A DNA stretch of 64,000 bases from Oscillospiraceae bacterium (GTDB lineage Bacteria; Bacillota; Clostridia; Oscillospirales; Oscillospiraceae): assembly GCA_020025575.1 (NCBI GenBank), contig JAHHRW010000008.1:45559-109558 (forward strand), read 5' to 3'. Shown here in pieces: positions 41,950 through 52,300 of this stretch (position 1 is the first letter of the stretch; every line of letters starts with the position of its first letter). A program made the translations under genes and the position numbers. The notes beneath the pieces were generated by a model. That model had not been told where the DNA came from, did no database searches, and was given only the letters and a program-made list of their open reading frames with translations.

Positions 41950-44900
41950 GATGTTCGACCTCCTTGCCAACCTCTTCCCAGAATCTCTTGCTGTCCATTG
42001 CTTTATAATTTCTTCTCCCAGCCTCCCGGGTTTGCGCACAAATTGCTCCATAGGGGCAAAATGTGCATGCACTGTGACTGGAACCCCGGGTATAAGGATT
42101 GGGGCTGACATTGCCATCTGCTATGGAGTCCACCATGCCAGAAAGCAGGCAGAAGAGGTATTCTTTGAGCATTCTAAATTGTTCTGAATCTGCCAAATCC
42201 CCCGTTAGCGTCCCATCCGATTTTCTTTTGCAGCTGAGTCGTTTAAGTTCTTCTCCCGGTTCCATAGCCTCAATCACGATATCATCCCGAATAATCAGGC
42301 CCTGTCGTTTCATTTCCTTGGATCGTTCCTTCTCGGCCTGTTCAGCAGTCAGTTTTCCGTCCTCTGAAAGGTATGGATAACGAGCCGGAAAATACTGAAC
42401 ACCTGCCGCCACAGGCTGATCCCCCAAGACGCCCGTTCCTCCTTGCTCTAGAGCAAACAGATACAGCAGCATCTGTAATCCCACGCCATTAAACACATCA
42501 CAGTAGTCAAAGTTTTTCTTGCCGGTTTTATAATCCACGACCCTGAAGAAATTTCTGTGACCATCGTTGAATGCATCCACACGGTCTACATAGCCGCGAA
42601 TTTCTGCCCGCATGGTTTTGCCGGGAATCTGTACTGCCGGAAGATCACCGGAATCGTCAAAATTTAATTCAAATGCCACCGGTTCAAAGGAAGATTCTGA
42701 AAGCTCCTGCCAAAGCTCCCGCACCACCGCATCCAGTTCCTGACCGTTTCGATGAAATAAGTAAGTCACCCGATCAGACTCCAGTTGCGCAAAGCGTTCC
42801 TTGGCGTAGCTTTTTGCATATTTATGAGCGATATCCAGCGTCTGCTCCTGCGTAACATGATGGAATCCGCCCAAGGACTTGATTTCTTTTGCAGTCTGCT
42901 CCAGAACGGAATGGACAAATGTACCAAACTCAGCAGGATCAATGGATATTTCCTTGCGTTCCTGGGCCCGCAAACCATACTTAAGAAAATAGGATAACCG
43001 GCATTCCGCCTGGGTATCAATCTGAGATGCAGACAGCCGCAGCCGATTGCCATAGAGTTTCTCGATGTTTTCTCGCTCCACACTTCCCAGTGCAAACTCT
43101 GCTTTGCGCTGTGTGTCACGATACTGCTCATCCAATCCAAGCAGTTGCGCATTCTGCCGCTGGAGGAACCGTGCAAGATATGCTCCTGCCTCCCACGCAT
43201 CGGACAATGCAGGCCCAAGTTCAGAATGAACAGAAACGCCGTCTTTCACGCCCAACATGGCACATAGCCTGCGATAGGAAAATGCAGACTGTCCAGCAGG
43301 ACACGATACAGATACAGTCTCTGTGGCACCGCAAAAGCAGCCATAGATTTCAAAAAACTCCGTAGCCACATTTTCCATGGCTCCGCCAGTCAAATGAACC
43401 CCCAATTTCTGTAACTGCGTACGCTCCTGATCTGTAAGGATGCCGAAATAACCGGCATAATTGGGAAACTGCCCCTCCAATGCGCCCAAAATCAAAAGAT
43501 GCTTGACCTGCTGGCAGCGCATTGCACTGGTCTGACCTACGGCTACGCAGTCCAAAACCGTGGGAATCGTACCGACATCATACTGACTAAGCAAAAGCCG
43601 GAACAATCTCGTAAAGTTTTCCTGCTCCCACCTACTCTTGCCCAGCATATCGGATAGCTGTTCCAATGCAGACAGCAGGATTTCCCAAAGCTGCTGATAT
43701 TCCTGGGCCTCACGGTTATCTCCCCGTTCATCTGCACGCTCTGCAAGCTGCTCCAAATTCTCTGCCAGTTTGATTTCCGTCAAAAATGCATATACAGCCT
43801 GAACCTGCTGCTGTACATTCTCTGCACTGTTTAGCCCTTTCCGAAGGTGAATCAGCGGGTCTATGCCCTGCTTTCGTGCCTGATTCAGATTGGCAAGGAG
43901 CGTCTTGTCTTCTTCCTTCCAGGTTTGGCCCAGGCCGCTGGGATTCATTGTCCATTCCTGAGCCCACTTTTCTCCTCGGATTCCCCACAATACCGCATAA
44001 TTTTCAATTTTATCACAGATATCCGGCTCTAACCCCGAGAGAATTGATTTGAGATACCGCAGAACATCCCGCTGCTGCAGTCCATCCATCGCAGCATCCA
44101 GTGCCGACAGTACCGTAGCAATGACTGTCTTTTCCAGAATATCATCCGTTCCGGACAAATATACAGGGATGCCGCAGCGGCGGAATACCAGTGCCAAAAC
44201 ATCACGGTACTGTTCCATATTGGTGCATACAATTCCAATATCCCGATAGCGGCAGCCATTTGTCACTAGATCAAGAACCCGCTCTGCTGCCACTGAGCAT
44301 TCATCAAACACACTGTCACATCGAGTCAAAATCAGCCGCTCTTTTAACTGCGCTTTTGGCTCTATACTTCCCTGAAACAGATTCTGCCACGCATCAACCA
44401 GATCGTCTTTCCTTGGCTGAACCACCGTAACATTCACAGCTACATCCATTGCCTCTGCCATTTTTTTCAGCTGGGCAGCGGTATTGCCTGCATTTTCAAA
44501 CGCCGGTTTCACCGATTTGATTCTGTCACAGTTCAAACATACTGTGACCTCTGGACTCACACGAATCAGGTGATTCAAGATTGCCATATTCTGTTGGGAA
44601 AAATCCGGGAATCCATCTATGTAGAAGATATGTTTCTGCGCATAATCACAGTCTTCCAGTTGTTCCAGCAGCCAATCCAGTTGATCCCGCGGATCCCTGA
44701 GTCCCTGCTGACAGACGCTGTTGTATCCCTCCAAAATCAGAGAAAGCTCCTCCAACTTCTGCGCAAGTATTCCCTGACTTTGCACAGATGCACCCATCAA
44801 ATCAGCAGGCGTCACACAGCATCGTTTAAATTCGTCCACCGCATTGAGAAGCTCCGTCAAAAATTCCGGTCTTGTCTCCACGGATGCATAGCTTTTGAGT

Positions 44901-45208
44901 TTGCTCGACAGCATTCTGGTGGCCGCAGCCATTGCAATCAGTCTGCCGCCATGATCAAGGCAAGGCTCTGGAACGACCTGACACCACTCTGACACACTCC
45001 TGACCATTCTGGTAAAGGAAAGTACCTGGGCATATCGGCTGGCAGTGTCTCCTGCCGCAGCACAGAGTCTTCGCTCTGTGTCATGGCTGATGAGTTCCGG
45101 AACCATCAGGACAATCCCATCTTTTCTTTCATGAACGTCCCGACTCACCCGAGAAAGGACCTCATTCCGATTGGAAATCCAGTCTGTACCTAGCAAAATA
45201 TTCAGCAT
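41939..45208 (-). CDS. addB: ATP-dependent helicase/nuclease subunit B
   Basis: AddB is the partner that recognises Chi and carries the second nuclease. Its 1,089 residues start with a degenerate helicase-like domain (MLNILLGTDWISNRNEVL) and end with a RecB-type nuclease (FFRVVDYKTGKKNFDY). The iron-sulfur cluster cysteines are visible: one in TQAECRLSYFLKYGLR and three in CTFCPYGAIC near the C-terminus. It overlaps addA by 11 bases; the order addB-addA is standard. GGGCGGTGAATTT precedes the ATG. Confidence 0.95.
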   Translation of the reverse strand: MLNILLGTDWISNRNEVLSRVSRDVHERKDGIVLMVPELISHDTERRLCAAAGDTASRYAQVLSFTRMVRSVSEWCQVVPEPCLDHGGRLIAMAAATRMLSSKLKSYASVETRPEFLTELLNAVDEFKRCCVTPADLMGASVQSQGILAQKLEELSLILEGYNSVCQQGLRDPRDQLDWLLEQLEDCDYAQKHIFYIDGFPDFSQQNMAILNHLIRVSPEVTVCLNCDRIKSVKPAFENAGNTAAQLKKMAEAMDVAVNVTVVQPRKDDLVDAWQNLFQGSIEPKAQLKERLILTRCDSVFDECSVAAERVLDLVTNGCRYRDIGIVCTNMEQYRDVLALVFRRCGIPVYLSGTDDILEKTVIATVLSALDAAMDGLQQRDVLRYLKSILSGLEPDICDKIENYAVLWGIRGEKWAQEWTMNPSGLGQTWKEEDKTLLANLNQARKQGIDPLIHLRKGLNSAENVQQQVQAVYAFLTEIKLAENLEQLAERADERGDNREAQEYQQLWEILLSALEQLSDMLGKSRWEQENFTRLFRLLLSQYDVGTIPTVLDCVAVGQTSAMRCQQVKHLLILGALEGQFPNYAGYFGILTDQERTQLQKLGVHLTGGAMENVATEFFEIYGCFCGATETVSVSCPAGQSAFSYRRLCAMLGVKDGVSVHSELGPALSDAWEAGAYLARFLQRQNAQLLGLDEQYRDTQRKAEFALGSVERENIEKLYGNRLRLSASQIDTQAECRLSYFLKYGLRAQERKEISIDPAEFGTFVHSVLEQTAKEIKSLGGFHHVTQEQTLDIAHKYAKSYAKERFAQLESDRVTYLFHRNGQELDAVVRELWQELSESSFEPVAFELNFDDSGDLPAVQIPGKTMRAEIRGYVDRVDAFNDGHRNFFRVVDYKTGKKNFDYCDVFNGVGLQMLLYLFALEQGGTGVLGDQPVAAGVQYFPARYPYLSEDGKLTAEQAEKERSKEMKRQGLIIRDDIVIEAMEPGEELKRLSCKRKSDGTLTGDLADSEQFRMLKEYLFCLLSGMVDSIADGNVSPNPYTRGSSHSACTFCPYGAICAQTREAGRRNYKAMDSKRFWEEVGKEVEHHGK

Positions 45209-45271
45209 AAATTCACCGCCCTATCTTTTTTTGGCATAATGATAACATGTTAATGATATCATATATTGGAC

Positions 45272-45883
45272 TTATTCGGAAGAACAATGCAGAAAATTCT
45301 GCAATTGGCCCAGCTTGTCCAAAATCCAGAATCGAATTTCATATTCCCCCGTCAAACTGCCTGTCAGGGAATCCGGCAAGTTGTGCATGCTCGCAGTCTG
45401 GGTAAATTCCTCACTGGTAGCACCCACGCACAACTGGGGAAATACCACACACCACCAGTTGTGCCCCTCTCCCTCGCCAATGGTAATGCGCAGGGACTGA
45501 TATACTCCGGACGGCAATGTAAAGGTATCATAGTACCGAATGGGAAAGGATTCTTCACCAAGGCTGACGGTTGCCTGATCTGCAAACCCTGCCTGCTGAA
45601 GTACCCGATTTGCGGTTTCCTGCAATTTGGGGAGCATTGTTTGGATATACTGATAGGCCTCTTCCGGGCTGGAAAGCTGATCTAAACCATCCTTCAGGGA
45701 ACCTATAATTGCGTCACGAACCTGCAGTTTCACCGCCTGATCTTCCTCAGAATCCGATGCTGCTACCACATGTAAGCGCAGGATATCCTCTCTCAATCTG
45801 GAGGAATCCGCCAATATGCCCCCAAACCAGACAAGTGCCACCACACAAGCCAGTGCCGTAATCCGTTTGATATGTCTGAACAT
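45272..45883 (-). CDS. spoIIR: Stage II sporulation protein R
   Basis: SpoIIR is secreted from the forespore and triggers SpoIIGA to activate pro-sigma E in the mother cell. The 203 residues have an N-terminal membrane/signal segment (about 6-25), then LREDILRLHVVAASDSEEDQ, and the family signature GEGEGHNWWCVVFPQLC. This places the genome among true endospore formers. Genes of this kind are read by forespore sigma F. The start codon lies 5 bases beyond a stable hairpin that overlaps its only ribosome-site-like sequence. Confidence 0.95.
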   Translation of the reverse strand: MFRHIKRITALACVVALVWFGGILADSSRLREDILRLHVVAASDSEEDQAVKLQVRDAIIGSLKDGLDQLSSPEEAYQYIQTMLPKLQETANRVLQQAGFADQATVSLGEESFPIRYYDTFTLPSGVYQSLRITIGEGEGHNWWCVVFPQLCVGATSEEFTQTASMHNLPDSLTGSLTGEYEIRFWILDKLGQLQNFLHCSSE

Positions 45884-45891
45884 AAAAATTC

Positions 45892-45927
45892 ACCGTCCAT
45901 ACTGTCATTTCTGGCAGTATGGACGGT
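45892..45927 (-). terminator. Hairpin between ispE and spoIIR
   Basis: A 13-bp stem (ACCGTCCATACTG / CAGTATGGACGGT). On the minus strand GAATTTTT follows, so it may end ispE transcription. Its last bases form part of the spoIIR ribosome-site-like GGTGA. Confidence 0.6.
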
Positions 45928-45938
45928 TTTTACCGGAT

Positions 45939-46796
45939 TTATACAGGTTTGCAGATGAAAATATTAGAATAGTTGTCTTTGAGCATATTACATACAACCG
46001 CAGCATACTCAAAGCTGGGCAAAATCGCAAATACAGCAGAACCTGAACCAGTCATCTGCTGACCCAATGAGCCGTAAGAATTCATGATGGACTTGACATA
46101 GTTCATTTCCAGATTCTCCGCGGTGACCACCGGATCAAACACATTATAGATATTTTCTGCAATCTGTCCGATATCTCCTGCCAAAATCGCACGCTCCATG
46201 GCAATATTATCAGGATGCTTTGGGATGGCAGTTTCGTCCAGTTTGGCATACAGTTCCGGAGTGGAAGATGAGAAATCGGGCTTGCAAACTACAAAAATAC
46301 AATCAGGCATATCCGGTAATTTGCGCAGACGCTCGCCTCTGCCCTCTACCATAGCGGTGCCACCCAAAACGCAGAAAGGCACATCACTGCCAACTTCTGC
46401 ACCCAGCTCAGCCAAAGCCATAATGGAGAAGGGATAATCATAATGACGATTCAGTGCCCGCAGGACAGCTGCTGCATCTGCGCTGCCGCCTCCCATTCCT
46501 GCCTGAGAAGGAATCCGCTTGGTAATGCGAATCTCGATGCCCCCCAGATCTTTCTTTGCTGCGTTGGCAAAGACCTCCGCTGCCTTCCATGCAAGATTAC
46601 GCGCATCACAGGGAATCCCTTCTTTATCGCAGGTCAGTACCCAAGGCTTTCCGGTACCCACATCAATTTCCACATCATCACGGATCGAAACGGTTTGCAT
46701 CACACTTTGAAGATCATGGTAACCGTCTTCCCGTTTCCCCACAACATCCAGTGTTAAATTCAATTTGGCAAATGCTCCTTCATAAAGCGTGGTCAT
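45939..46796 (-). CDS. ispE: 4-diphosphocytidyl-2-C-methyl-D-erythritol kinase
   Basis: IspE is the GHMP kinase of the MEP isoprenoid pathway; it phosphorylates CDP-methylerythritol. The 285 residues show AFAKLNLTLDVVGKREDGYHDLQS at the start as two blocks (AFAKLNLTLDVVGKR; EDGYHDLQSVMQTV), the ATP loop SQAGMGGGSADAAAVLRALN near 95, and the C-terminal MTGSGSAVFAI. Together with ispH in this window it confirms the MEP route. GGAAGGATG precedes the ATG. Confidence 0.95.
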   Translation of the reverse strand: MTTLYEGAFAKLNLTLDVVGKREDGYHDLQSVMQTVSIRDDVEIDVGTGKPWVLTCDKEGIPCDARNLAWKAAEVFANAAKKDLGGIEIRITKRIPSQAGMGGGSADAAAVLRALNRHYDYPFSIMALAELGAEVGSDVPFCVLGGTAMVEGRGERLRKLPDMPDCIFVVCKPDFSSSTPELYAKLDETAIPKHPDNIAMERAILAGDIGQIAENIYNVFDPVVTAENLEMNYVKSIMNSYGSLGQQMTGSGSAVFAILPSFEYAAVVCNMLKDNYSNIFICKPV

Positions 46797-46900
46797 TATT
46801 TATTCATCCTTCCAAATCATATGGTTTTTATACCGATGGACGGCAGCAATCTTTCCCAGCAATTGCACACATCAGCCATCATATTGTCGCTTGGTGTTAT

Positions 46901-46929
46901 ATTATAACCTGAAACAGCATAAAAAGCAA
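46901..46929 (-). promoter_or_regulatory. Promoter of ispE
   Basis: TTGCTT and a perfect TATAAT with a 17-bp spacer on the minus strand; leader about 100 bases, no recognised regulatory RNA. Confidence 0.72.
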
Positions 46930-47010
46930 TGATTCTTCCATTTGCTGCATATTCTTTTCAGAACAGGAAATACTACTGTCAACACACTTCAAGATTGGAG
47001 GTTCAACAAT

Positions 47011-47214
47011 ATGGATATGCTTGCGCTGATTCTTTCCATCATTGGTTCTGTAAACTGGGGACTTGTGGCACTATTCAAGTTTGACTTGGTGGCATGGCTC
47101 TTCGGTGGTCAGACTGCAATGCTTTCCCGTCTGGTCTATGCACTGATTGCACTGGCTGGTCTGTGGTGTATTTCCTTTTTGTTCCGCAAAAATGCCATTA
47201 CCGGGGATATGTGA
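47011..47214 (+). CDS. DUF378 membrane protein
   Basis: A 67-residue DUF378 (YuzA-like) protein with two membrane segments. The family hallmark SIIGSVNWGLVALFKFDLV is present, followed by a second helix (LVYALIALAGLWCISFLF). Its role is unknown. GATTGGAGGTTCAACAAT precedes the ATG at 47011; longer in-frame starts lack a ribosome site. I found no clear vegetative promoter in the 80 bases upstream. Confidence 0.88.
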   Translation: MDMLALILSIIGSVNWGLVALFKFDLVAWLFGGQTAMLSRLVYALIALAGLWCISFLFRKNAITGDM

Positions 47215-47224
47215 TGGCACAAAA

Positions 47225-47262
47225 GAGGACGGAGAGCAATTTTCTTGTTCTCCGTCCTTTTT
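47225..47262 (+). terminator. Terminator of the DUF378 gene
   Basis: AGGACGGAGA / TCTCCGTCCT stem followed by TTTTT, 11 bases after the stop. Confidence 0.85.
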
Positions 47263-47269
47263 GGGCATA

Positions 47270-47298
47270 TTGAAATCTTCCCTTTTTTCGGGTATGAT
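47270..47298 (+). promoter_or_regulatory. Promoter of trmO
   Basis: TTGAAA and TATGAT with a 17-bp spacer, just after the DUF378 terminator. Confidence 0.72.
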
Positions 47299-47320
47299 TG
47301 TCCAAAAGGATGTGATACAT

Positions 47321-48007
47321 ATGCAAGACGTTAGCATTCAGGTGATTGCTCGAATGCACAGCGATTTCCCCTCTAAATTTGGAATCCCCCGTCAAAGCAA
47401 CCTGGTAGAAAATCTGCGCTCTACCATTGTATTTGAACCGGAGTATCGGAATCGCGATTCCCTACGGGGCATCGAAGGATTCAGTCACCTATGGATTATC
47501 TGGCAGTTTTCCGAATCCGTTCGCTCCGGCTGGTCTCCCACCGTGCGGCCTCCCAGATTGGGCGGAAATGCCCGCATGGGCGTGTTCGCCACCCGTTCTC
47601 CCTTCCGTCCCAATTCCATAGGCCTTTCCTGCGTGAGGCTGGAAAGCATTGAAACGACACCCGATCTGGGAACAGTGATTCATGTGACCGGGGCAGACTT
47701 AATGGACGGAACCCCGATTTTTGACATCAAACCCTATATTCCCTATGCCGACTGTCACCCAGACGCCATTGGTGGATTTACGGATGCCGCAGAGGATTTT
47801 CTGCTGGATGTCATTTTCCCAGAAAACCTCCTCAAGCAATTACCCGAAAACAAACGCCAAGTGGCTATCAGCGTACTCAGTCATGATCCCAGACCTTCCT
47901 ACCAGAGAAAGCCCGAACGCATCTATGGTCTGCCTTTTGCCGGATTTGATATTCGTTTTCAAGTGGCAGAGAAGACCCTTACTGTTTGCGAGGTTGTTCC
48001 GTTATAG
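47321..48007 (+). CDS. trmO: tRNA (N6-threonylcarbamoyladenosine-N6)-methyltransferase TrmO
   Basis: TrmO (formerly TsaA/YaeB) methylates t6A37 in certain tRNAs with S-adenosylmethionine. The 228 residues show the all-beta fold signatures KFGIPRQSNLV, GIEGFSHLWIIWQF, RSPFRPNSIGLSCVRLE and LMDGTPIFDIKPYIPYAD, and the C-terminal DPRPSYQ extension of the family. The ATG at 47321 follows AAAAGGATGTG and lies about 16 bases beyond the expected transcript start. Upstream in-frame ATGs lie in the promoter and terminator region. Confidence 0.93.
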   Translation: MQDVSIQVIARMHSDFPSKFGIPRQSNLVENLRSTIVFEPEYRNRDSLRGIEGFSHLWIIWQFSESVRSGWSPTVRPPRLGGNARMGVFATRSPFRPNSIGLSCVRLESIETTPDLGTVIHVTGADLMDGTPIFDIKPYIPYADCHPDAIGGFTDAAEDFLLDVIFPENLLKQLPENKRQVAISVLSHDPRPSYQRKPERIYGLPFAGFDIRFQVAEKTLTVCEVVPL

Positions 48008-48008
48008 G

Positions 48009-48043
48009 CAAAATGCCATCCGATTGTTCGGATGGCATTTTGT
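48009..48043. terminator. Bidirectional terminator between convergent genes
   Basis: A 15-bp stem (CAAAATGCCATCCGA / TCGGATGGCATTTTG) with a 4-base loop. Confidence 0.88.
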
Positions 48044-48058
48044 CATATAAATTTGCAG

Positions 48059-49171
48059 TTATCTGTTCTCAATAACACGGATGATACAGGTAAAGGTCTT
48101 GCCATCAACGGTAGCAGTCACGTTTATCATACCCACGGACACACCCTTAATGACATTTCCATCAATAGAAACAACACCATTTTGATCCGCAGTCCAGGTA
48201 ACGTTTGCAGTTTCACCGGCATCATTATTCAGCTCCAAACTAAACTGCTCACCGATAATCAGTGTAACATCACCGCTCTCTTTATTCATCACCCAGTTGC
48301 TGTCCTGATAATGCGTACTCTGGGTCTGCTCCGTCGGTTGCGTTGTCGCTGTAGTCTCCCCGTTTTCATTAGTTGTAGCAGCAACACCGTCAAAATTACA
48401 AACAACCTTACACTGCCGAACACTGTTACCACAGGTAATGGTAATCGTGGCCTCACCGGGACCCACGGATGTCACGCGGCCCTGTTCATTCACAGTGACC
48501 ACAGCCTCATCACTGGATGTAAAAACCACCTTCTCCGTCGTATCTTCAGGAATGGGTACCACAGACAGAATCCATGCACGCCCAGGCCCCTCAAATGTAA
48601 TGCTCTCGTCGCTGACGCTCAGTCCAACACAGGAAACACCTGTTTCCATGGGTAGAGTCGTTGGAATCTGCATCTGCTCAGACGCAACTGTGGGATTGCT
48701 TGCCTGTATCGTACTGGGAATGTTATAGGCATTCGCTCCCTGATAAAAGCGCCATGCAATATATCCGCCGACTGCGACCACAGCCACAGCCAGCACCGCA
48801 GCCGTTGCTTTTAGAGCGTTACTCGGCTTAGCCCGCTTCGGCTGTTCCAAAACAGATTGCTCATCTGCTGATTCCGTTTCCTGGAACGTCTCTGCATTTC
48901 GGGCGGGGCTGACCTTTCTAGCAGGCTGGGATGGTTTCATACGGCGCACTGGCTCTGCCAATGTCTCATCTCTATGCCTTTTTTTCACATTCTTGGAAGA
49001 AAATCGGCCGCCTTTTACATATGTTCCAGAAATTCTGGCGGAATTTGCCCGGACCTCTGTTTCGTCAAGGACTGCCTTTTCACTATCTTGGCGAGGATAT
49101 CCGCAGATGGGACAAGCCGCAGCGTTATCCGGGTAGACTGTTCCACAGATATCACAAATAATTTTACTCAT
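48059..49171 (-). CDS. Membrane protein with zinc ribbon and BIG2-type Ig-like domains
   Basis: A 370-residue protein with three parts. Residues 6-23 form a zinc ribbon (CDICGTVYPD ... CPICGYP). A basic, flexible linker leads to one membrane helix at about 120-142. The rest (about 150-370) lies outside and has at least two bacterial Ig-like (BIG2) units, seen as FTSSDEAVVTVNEQGRVTSV and VTWTADQNGVVSIDGNVIKG with GEATITITCG and GMINVTATVDG strands; Thr-rich TTATTQPTEQTQ joins them. I know no function. It is divergent from the kinase gene, with the same cytoplasm-helix-beta-sandwich layout, so the two may work together. GGAGG precedes the ATG at 49171. Confidence 0.8.
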   Translation of the reverse strand: MSKIICDICGTVYPDNAAACPICGYPRQDSEKAVLDETEVRANSARISGTYVKGGRFSSKNVKKRHRDETLAEPVRRMKPSQPARKVSPARNAETFQETESADEQSVLEQPKRAKPSNALKATAAVLAVAVVAVGGYIAWRFYQGANAYNIPSTIQASNPTVASEQMQIPTTLPMETGVSCVGLSVSDESITFEGPGRAWILSVVPIPEDTTEKVVFTSSDEAVVTVNEQGRVTSVGPGEATITITCGNSVRQCKVVCNFDGVAATTNENGETTATTQPTEQTQSTHYQDSNWVMNKESGDVTLIIGEQFSLELNNDAGETANVTWTADQNGVVSIDGNVIKGVSVGMINVTATVDGKTFTCIIRVIENR

Positions 49172-49221
49172 CGTATTCCTCCATAGCAATATATGTGGTG
49201 TAGAACACCAGAGTTTTGTCT

Positions 49222-49250
49222 ATCATATCATTTAATGAAAAATAAAACAA
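49222..49250 (-). promoter_or_regulatory. Promoter of the zinc-ribbon/Ig-like gene
   Basis: TTGTTT and TATGAT with a 17-bp spacer on the minus strand. The leader contains a small TGGTGTTCTACACCA hairpin. Confidence 0.65.
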
Positions 49251-49271
49251 CTGTTTATTCAAACAATCCTG

Positions 49272-49300
49272 TTGCAATTTTTCTAATTTTATCTTATCAT
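49272..49300 (+). promoter_or_regulatory. Promoter of the Ser/Thr kinase gene
   Basis: TTGCAA and TATCAT with a 17-bp spacer. Transcript start near 49307, followed by AAAAGGAGGTGATC. Confidence 0.7.
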
Positions 49301-49330
49301 GTATGGTATATGCAAAAGGAGGTGATCGTT

Positions 49331-52300
49331 TTGTCAGATCCCAGACTGATTTCTCCTCTGTTGGACGGATTTGCTTTGGGTGGTTCCATCTCTTGCCATA
49401 GTGGCGTTACATGTTATCCCGCCATGCGCAATGATTCTGATGAACGGTATATTGTAAAAACGATCTCCATTCCCGCCTCTCAGGTACAGCTTGAAGCGCT
49501 ATTGCTTACCGGTGCTTATCCGGATGAAGATGCCGCAAAAGGCTACTTCAAAGAGCTTGCCAGGGGTGTCCGGGACGAAGTGGAGATTTTGGATAGATTG
49601 TCTGCCCAACGAGGGTTTCTTCCTTATACCAAGTATCAAATCGTACCCATGGAAGAAGGGGTTGGCTATGAAGTCTTCCTCATAAGTCCATATAAAAGGA
49701 GCCTTTCTCAACAGTTCAAATCCGGGCCTTTGACGCACTTATCCGCTGTGAACATGGGCATTGATCTGTGTGCGGCGCTGAGTGTGTGTCGTGAGGCAGG
49801 TTTTTTGTATGTGGACCTAAAACCCGGAAATATTTTCCTGGACGAGAATCAGGAGTATCACATCGCAGATCTTGGTTTTGTGGATTTGAATTCTCTGAAA
49901 TATGCATCTTTGCCGGACCGATACCGCAGTGATTATGTTCCGCCGGAAGTTTCCGATGCCTATGCCACATTGAATACAACCATGGATACCTATGCACTGG
50001 GATTGGTATTGTATCAAGTATTTAACAACGGGCAGCTCCCATTTGATTCTGAGGAAGATCGAAAAAACCTTATGGAGCGTCTGGAAAACGGCGACGCTCT
50101 GCCACCCCCTGCCTATGCAGACTATGAGATGGCTGAAATCATTTTGAAAGCCTGCGCCTTTCACCCGGAAGACCGATGGTCAACCCCTAATGAGATGGGA
50201 CACGCACTGATTGCTTATATGCAGCGCAACGACGTGAATGATGTTCCAATCGTGCCACCTGTGGTCGATTCGCCGGTTGTGGATTCGACAGAGGAGGAGC
50301 CTGATGAAGCAGATTCTGAAGTTCTCCCCAGTGAAGAACCCGCACACGATGAACAAGACCCAACGCAACCCCATTCAGAAGAAGATATGGGTGATGAAGA
50401 AACGCCCAATGTTCAGGAAAATCATTCAGACGAAGAGGATTCCGATTCCGAAGAACAGGAAGATGCTGATTGGATCGACCGCATGGACAGGATTTTGTCA
50501 GAGGATGAACCTGAGGATGCAGAAACATCGGATTCTGATGAACCATCTCTGCGCGAGTTGTTAGAAACCACCGAGGAAACCCCGGAGCTCAGCGAAGATG
50601 AAATAACGGATGAAACCGCCGAAATTCTGAATCAGGCTCAGGAACTTATCGAACACGAAACACCGGAACCTGCGGTGGCACCGGAGCCCATTGACATTCC
50701 CATTCCTGCGCCCATCATTCTTGACAACGAGGATGACGATGACGGGGATGATGAAGACAATGCCGATGCACCATCTGAAGAAGACGACTCCGCAGAATCG
50801 GTTTCCCAGGAACCCCCGGAAGAAACATCTGCTAAAAAGCCTAAGATAAGGGTTAAGAAAATCATCACAACAATTTTACTTCTGATTGTATTGGCTGCAG
50901 CTGCTTATGGTGGCTACTATGTGTACACGAATTATTATCTGGTGCCTATTGATACTTTCAGCGTAGAAGGACACGATGATGTGTTGGTCGTGACTGTGGA
51001 ATCAGATCGTGACAGCAATCTGCTAACCGTTGTGTGTAAGGACAATTTTGGCAATGTCATTAAGTCCAAGGTTGAAAATGGCCAGGCATCTTTCAATGCG
51101 CTAACTCCCGGCAGCCAATATATGGTTAATCTGGAAGTCGCAAAGTACCATAAGCTCACCGGTGAAATCAGCGAACGCACCTACTCCACCCCGCCAAGAA
51201 CCCAGATTGCCAGCCTTGCTGCCACTGCCGGTCCTGAGGATGGATCTGCTGTAGTGAGCTTCGCTGTTGAAGGCCCCGAAAGCAAAAGCTGGACACTGCA
51301 CTATTCTACCGAAGGTGAAGAGGAAAAGACCACCGAATTCTCTGGTCATACCGTAACCGTAACCGGTCTGACTCTCGGAAAAACCTATACCTTCCATCTG
51401 ACCGCAAGCGATGATGTGTTCTTGATTGGTGAAAACAGTATCCAGTTCTTTTCCGGCAAATTGGTCTTTGCTGAGAACATCAAAGTATTTAACTCTGAGG
51501 ATGGTACACTGACCGCTGCATGGTCTGCCCCGCAAGAAACCAAGGTAGATAGCTGGACTGTGCATTGCTATAACGATTCTGGCTACGATCAGACGCTGGA
51601 AGTGACCGAGCCCAAGGCAGTGTTCCCTGAGACTTCTGCATCTGTGGCCTATACGCTGGAGATCACCGCCAAGGGTATGTCTGAAAGCAAAGTCATCCCC
51701 ATTACCGTCAACCCGGTAACCGTAACCAAAGCAAATGTTGAGAGTTCCGGTACCAGTATTACTGTAAACTGGGAGTTCCAGGGTGTCGCTCCTGCAAACG
51801 GATGGGTTATCTCCTACATTGCAGACAAAACAAGCGAGGCTCAAACCGTAACTTCTGATACCACCAGCGTTACCATTTCCCCTGTTGCACCCGGTGCGCA
51901 TTATGATATTTCCATCCAGACTGCCGATAAAACCAGCGTGTTCGGTGGAGCTGCTTCCGCAGAGACCTCTGAAATCACAACTGCATTCTCCGGTTATCTT
52001 TTGGATACCTCCGATTTTACCGTCACCATGCACCGTGGCCCTGAGTCAGAGGATTGGTCACGGGGTGATCTTGGTGAAAGCATCACAGCCTTTGCCCCGG
52101 GAAGTAAGATGGCACTACTCTACTATACCACCAGCATTTACAATATCAGCAGCAGTGAACTTGTATCCATGTTCGTCATCCGAAATGAAGAAGGAAATGT
52201 GGTTTCTACAACAAGCAACACGCGCACCTGGGATGATATGCTCAACGGTGGTTACTGCGAAGAGGAGATTCCAAAGCTGCCTGCTGCTGCCGGAAATTAC

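Noticed and set aside
50240..50870. GAA/GAT-rich low-complexity run considered as a repeat or rearrangement
   Set aside because: It encodes the acidic linker of the kinase in frame, with varied codons and no tandem unit.
51101..52033. 310-codon minus-strand frame inside the kinase ectodomain
   Set aside because: The plus-strand frame continues through the FN3-like units; the antisense frame has no recognisable features.
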